DNA from: an uncultured Lachnospiraceae bacterium
GTDB taxonomy: Bacteria; Bacillota; Clostridia; Lachnospirales; Lachnospiraceae
Direction of reading: 5' to 3'
Assembly: GCA_910585605.1 (NCBI GenBank)
Contig: CAJUFL010000010.1
Location: 18,130-82,129, forward strand
Length of the DNA: 64,000 nt
How positions within the stretch are numbered: position 1 is the stretch's first letter; each line of letters begins with the position of its first letter. This document shows, piece by piece, positions 61,011-64,000 of this stretch. The notes under the pieces were generated by a model, which was given only the letters and a program-made list of their open reading frames with translations, searched no databases and was not told the DNA's origin. A program made the translations under genes and the position numbers.

Positions 61011-61308
61011 TGTAAAAGTGGAGTTTGGAAAAGGTAAGGGGAAAGTGCCGTTGGATGCGATAGCAGAGCGGGCAAAGAAATATCAGCCGAAACCTAAAAT
61101 TACATATAAAATGATACAGGAATATGTTGAAAAGAAATATGGATTTAAAGTACATACTGCGTATATTGCACAGGTGAAAAGGTCTTTGGGATTAACAATG
61201 TATGATGCGCCTAATGCGGTAGAAGAATTAAAACATCCGAGGAAGCGTCCACCGAAAGAGAAAGTAGAAGCGATAACGGATGCACTTAAATATTTTGAGG
61301 TAATTTAA
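60970..61308 (+). CDS. Displaced RlmD/RumA-type C-terminal tail
   Basis: About 112 codons with no convincing start site. The pattern VKVEFGKGKGKVPLD, ITYKMIQEYVEKKYGFKVHTAYIAQVKR and a terminal ALKYFEVI matches, from memory, the C-terminal extension of rRNA uracil methyltransferases in Lachnospiraceae. It overlaps the end of the recombinase gene and is followed by a one-base-overlapping gene. May be a fragment left by integration or an independently kept small gene. Confidence 0.6.
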   Translation: MYFCPTNPPDSVINVKVEFGKGKGKVPLDAIAERAKKYQPKPKITYKMIQEYVEKKYGFKVHTAYIAQVKRSLGLTMYDAPNAVEELKHPRKRPPKEKVEAITDALKYFEVI

Positions 61309-61571
61309 TGGATGAAAGGATTTATCAGATTGCAGAGCAGATAGTTGAAATACATCAAAAAGCCTATGAGGTTTATTTGTCGCTGGTTGAAGATGTGTGT
61401 AGCAGAACCGTGTCAGAGGCTGAATTATCACATTTGTTTGATTATCTACTGGACTTTGCATGTGATGAGAAAACATTGAGATTATACAAAAAAGTGTGCA
61501 GAAAATATTTATATGTATATCCAAAATGTATCAAATTTTATATTAAGCGTATAGGAAATGTGGGAAGATGA
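61308..61571 (+). CDS. Small conserved protein downstream of the rlmD-like tail
   Basis: 87 residues; ATG overlaps the previous stop by one base. Helical, ending in a basic, aromatic stretch with two cysteines (DFACDEKTLRLYKKVCRKY). Small proteins like this commonly follow such tails in this bacterial group. Function unknown. Confidence 0.65.
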   Translation: MDERIYQIAEQIVEIHQKAYEVYLSLVEDVCSRTVSEAELSHLFDYLLDFACDEKTLRLYKKVCRKYLYVYPKCIKFYIKRIGNVGR

Positions 61572-61659
61572 AAACAAATGACTATTTGGCAGAATATATC
61601 TAAGACAAGTAACAGTTACAATGTTTGAGAAAGTTTGTGATATTATTACAGGAGGAGTA

Positions 61660-62523
61660 ATGGAAAAAATAATTAAGGATACAATTCATGCAAATGGGAT
61701 AGATATTGGTATTTATACACAGGATTTTGAAAATGAATTTATTTCATTGACGGACATAGCTCGATATAAAAGTGATGACCCAACAGCGGTTATTCAAAAC
61801 TGGATGAGAAACAGGGATGTGATAGAATTTCTGGGATTATGGGAAAGACTTCATAATCCAGATTTTAAACCCCTCGAATTCGAGGGGTTTAGAAAACAGG
61901 CAGGAGCAAACGCATTTACAATGTCACCAAAGAAGTGGATAGAAGCTACGAATGCCATTGGCATTGTTTCAAAAGCGGGACGTTATGGCGGAACATATGC
62001 TCATAGTGATATTGCCATGTCTTTCGCAACTTGGATTTCGCCTGAGTTCCAGTTATATATTATGAAGGATTACAGGAGATTAAAGACAGATGAGAATAGC
62101 CGGCTATCTTTGAATTGGAATTTGAACAGAGAGATTTCTAAGTTGAATTACAGGATACATACTGATGCGATAAAAGAAAATTTGATTCCGCCAGAATTAA
62201 CTCCTGCACAGATAGCCTATACATACGCTAATGAGGCAGATATGTTAAATGTGGTTCTGTTTGGAAAAACAGCGAAGCAGTGGAAAGAAGAAAATCCAAC
62301 CGCGAAAGGAAATATGAGGGATATGGCAACGCTGAATCAATTACTTGTACTTGCAAATTTGGAAAGTTATAATGCAGTGTTGATTAATCAAGGGAAAGAC
62401 CAAAAAGAAAGAATGGAATTGCTTCGGCAGTTAGTTATACAACAGATACAGACATTAGAAACAGTAAATGTAAACAATTTGCCGAATTTAAGAGATAATT
62501 CACAGAAGAATGAAAATGTATAA
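61660..62523 (+). CDS. KilA-N domain protein
   Basis: 287 residues; ATG 61660 with GGAGGAG directly upstream; the open frame begins earlier at 61621 without a site. KilA-N DNA-binding domain at about 20-140 (FISLTDIARYKSDDPTAVIQNWMRNR; shown in part: SLTDIARYKSDDP, WIEATNAIGI, GTYAHSDIA), helical C-terminal half. Typical phage or mobile-element regulator. The gene contains a 26-bp perfect palindrome at 61866-61891. Confidence 0.88.
   Translation: MEKIIKDTIHANGIDIGIYTQDFENEFISLTDIARYKSDDPTAVIQNWMRNRDVIEFLGLWERLHNPDFKPLEFEGFRKQAGANAFTMSPKKWIEATNAIGIVSKAGRYGGTYAHSDIAMSFATWISPEFQLYIMKDYRRLKTDENSRLSLNWNLNREISKLNYRIHTDAIKENLIPPELTPAQIAYTYANEADMLNVVLFGKTAKQWKEENPTAKGNMRDMATLNQLLVLANLESYNAVLINQGKDQKERMELLRQLVIQQIQTLETVNVNNLPNLRDNSQKNENV
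61866..61891. repeat. 26-bp perfect palindrome inside the KilA-N gene
   Basis: Arms TAAACCCCTCGAA (61866-61878) and TTCGAGGGGTTTA (61879-61891), with no spacer. It encodes the residues KPLEFEGF. As RNA it would form a very stable hairpin; as DNA it is a possible binding site. Confidence 0.9.
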
Positions 62524-62593
62524 AGAGAGAAACAAGAAATCTATTTTTGAAAAAGAGTATAATTATGAAAAGGGACGATAGGAATTATTGAAG

Positions 62594-63883
62594 ATGAAAG
62601 AAATAACATATAAAGAATTAGAAAAAATAGTACAAGAACAACCAGCAGCATTTTTATGTGGAAATGGGTTCAGTATTAACTTTGATAGTGATTTTGCAAA
62701 TATTTATGACAGACTTTATGAAGCGCATAAATTATTGCTTCGAAGTGGAAAGTATGATGTGAGAGCCAATAATTTATTTAATAAGGTTTTTAAGGATAAT
62801 TATAAAAATGTCTGTAAGTATATATACACATATAAGAAGAAAGATATTGAAGAAGTGTTTGTGTCTGGCATTTATTTTGCAGAAAGCATTATAAAGGATG
62901 CGGATTTGATCAAAAAATTAAATGATAAGGGGTATATTAATAAACTGGTTTTTGGCAAGTCAGAACTTGATTTGGTCGAAAGTATTGCAAGAGTTGGAAA
63001 AAAGAGAGGATATAAATTTGTAAATATTGAATATTGGTCGATATTAATATATATGTTTTTTGCTATAAATAAAATAGAGTCAGAAAAGTACGCTTTTCCC
63101 CAAAATAATGAATTTATTACTTTAATTAAAGTGGGGAATATTAACAAAAATAAGATTGTTTCGGAGATGGATGACATTCGTCAATTTGCATTAAATGATG
63201 GATTCAATACATATTATAGAATGCTTTTTGCAACAGTTATTTTGTGCAATGGAAAGGCTGTAAATTTTTCTGAACTTAGTAATCTTAGCAATTTAAAATT
63301 GGACAAAATAAAAAACTTTTTGGATTCTTACAAGGTTTTAATGACTTTAAATTATGACTATATTTTAGAAAATATGTCAATACGACCTGTACAACATATT
63401 CATGGACAGTATGTACTTAATGAAAAGGAATATGTCTATTATTAGAGTTTAGGAGTAGGATTAAATTTTGAAACTTATATAAGTTTTTCAGATATATTAA
63501 TAGGAGATTATTTTATGAATAAAACATTTGCAGGAATAGTAAATGTAATGAATAAGAATCCTCTTAATAAGAAAATAGCCAATATTGTAAAAATAGTCAG
63601 TAATTGTATGGAAAAAGATGAAATAGAGGTTGTGGTAATATTTGGGATGAATATTGATAACGACCAACATATAATAAGAGATATTATGCTTCGATTTAGT
63701 GATATGCCATCTAAAGATGTTAAGATTATTTATTGTTACTTTACTGAAGAAGACAGAGATACATTTAATGAGCAATATGAAGCATCAATTACTTTTAGGA
63801 AAGATGTTAGCCATAAAGTTAAGAAGACAGAACTATTGTACATAAAGACACAAGATATTTTGCAAGAGTATTTTATAAAGTAA
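62594..63883 (+). pseudogene. SIR2-like (DUF4917-type) gene with one in-frame amber codon
   Basis: Reads from ATG 62594 (TTG 62588 possible) through AAFLCGNGFSINF, the nucleotide-binding type start of DUF4917/SIR2-like proteins, to TLNYDYI and VQHIHGQYV, then TAG at 63443-63445. The same frame continues open as SLGVGLNFETY, IVVIFGMNIDNDQ-like and YCYFTEEDR to the stop at 63881-63883. The continuing part carries the expected family C-terminus. So a 429-codon gene has a single stop, probably from CAG. It may be a defence-type gene, now inactive unless read through. Confidence 0.8.
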
Positions 63884-64000
63884 AAATCTTTTGAGTAAAG
63901 GATTTGATAATATTGGGAATATGCAGTATTTATAGTATTCAATATTAATTAGTGTCTGCTGATTAAGTAGCTATCTGCAACTTCCAACTCTTACATCTGC

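Noticed and set aside
1..64000. CRISPR arrays, rRNA or tRNA genes
   Set aside because: No regularly spaced repeats, rRNA or cloverleaf with CCA-type end was seen on either strand by eye; a dedicated scan was not possible.
63884..64000. Weak AATATT-type inverted repeat after the SIR2-like gene
   Set aside because: AT-only pairing with no T-run; too weak to call a terminator. Nothing else is seen in this stretch.

Overview
The window looks like part of a large integrative and conjugative element (ICE) from a Gram-positive gut anaerobe of the Clostridia, most likely Lachnospiraceae. The basis is the gene set (MobP-type relaxase, PcfB/DUF3801, VirD4-like coupling protein, Maff-2 pilin, PrgI, VirB4, NlpC/P60-3D hydrolase, LtrC-like helicase-methylase, sortase), the strong AGGAGG-type ribosome binding sites and the two large serine recombinases at the right end. 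Species assignment is inference. The left end of the element lies outside the window.

Layout. (1) 1-26650: conjugation and maintenance module, nearly all on the + strand: relaxosome (557-2321), mating channel (3597-13486), a minus-strand Abi/HEPN gene with a terminator-bearing leader or small RNA (13507-14570), a 2416-codon LtrC-like protein with a second gene nested out of frame inside it (15919-16275), sortase, tandem-SpoVG protein and a small XRE regulator. (2) 26840-31031: a WYL-domain regulator, then a complete IS66-family element with a perfect 8-bp target duplication that cut a small cysteine-rich ORF. (3) 31152-43269: a compact AT-rich operon recognisable as a single-strand phosphorothioation (Ssp) system: XRE regulator, SspD-like PP-loop/ferredoxin protein, DUF4007 SspB-like protein, SspC-like ATPase, cysteine desulfurase, followed by helicase, GHKL ATPase and phospholipase-D-type nuclease genes that probably form the restriction arm. 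(4) 43296-53382: further nuclease and defence-like genes: helicase-HNH, DnaQ exonuclease with zinc finger, an EEP-family nuclease broken by one in-frame stop, a PD-(D/E)XK candidate, a 1036-residue STAND/NB-ARC-TPR protein and an unknown 397-residue protein. (5) 53403-57300: small regulators, two MazF/PemK-like toxins, a catalytically degenerate resolvase-like protein and an IS3-family insertion. (6) 57343-61571: two tandem large serine recombinases, then a displaced tail resembling the C-terminal extension of RlmD/RumA 23S rRNA methyltransferases, which suggests the element sits in the 3' part of that gene. (7) 61660-64000: a KilA-N protein carrying a 26-bp perfect palindrome and a SIR2-like (DUF4917-type) gene interrupted by a single amber codon.

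Together the element carries its own transfer and integration functions and a large anti-phage cargo. The Ssp genes would mark host DNA with sulfur, and the helicase/GHKL/PLD genes would be expected to attack unmarked DNA; the neighbouring nucleases, STAND protein, Abi protein and toxins look like additional layers. The most unusual observations are the TnpV-like gene overprinted on the LtrC linker, the Ssp operon with its extended nuclease tail, the terminator-bearing leader RNA in front of the Abi/HEPN gene, and two defence-type genes each broken by exactly one in-frame stop.
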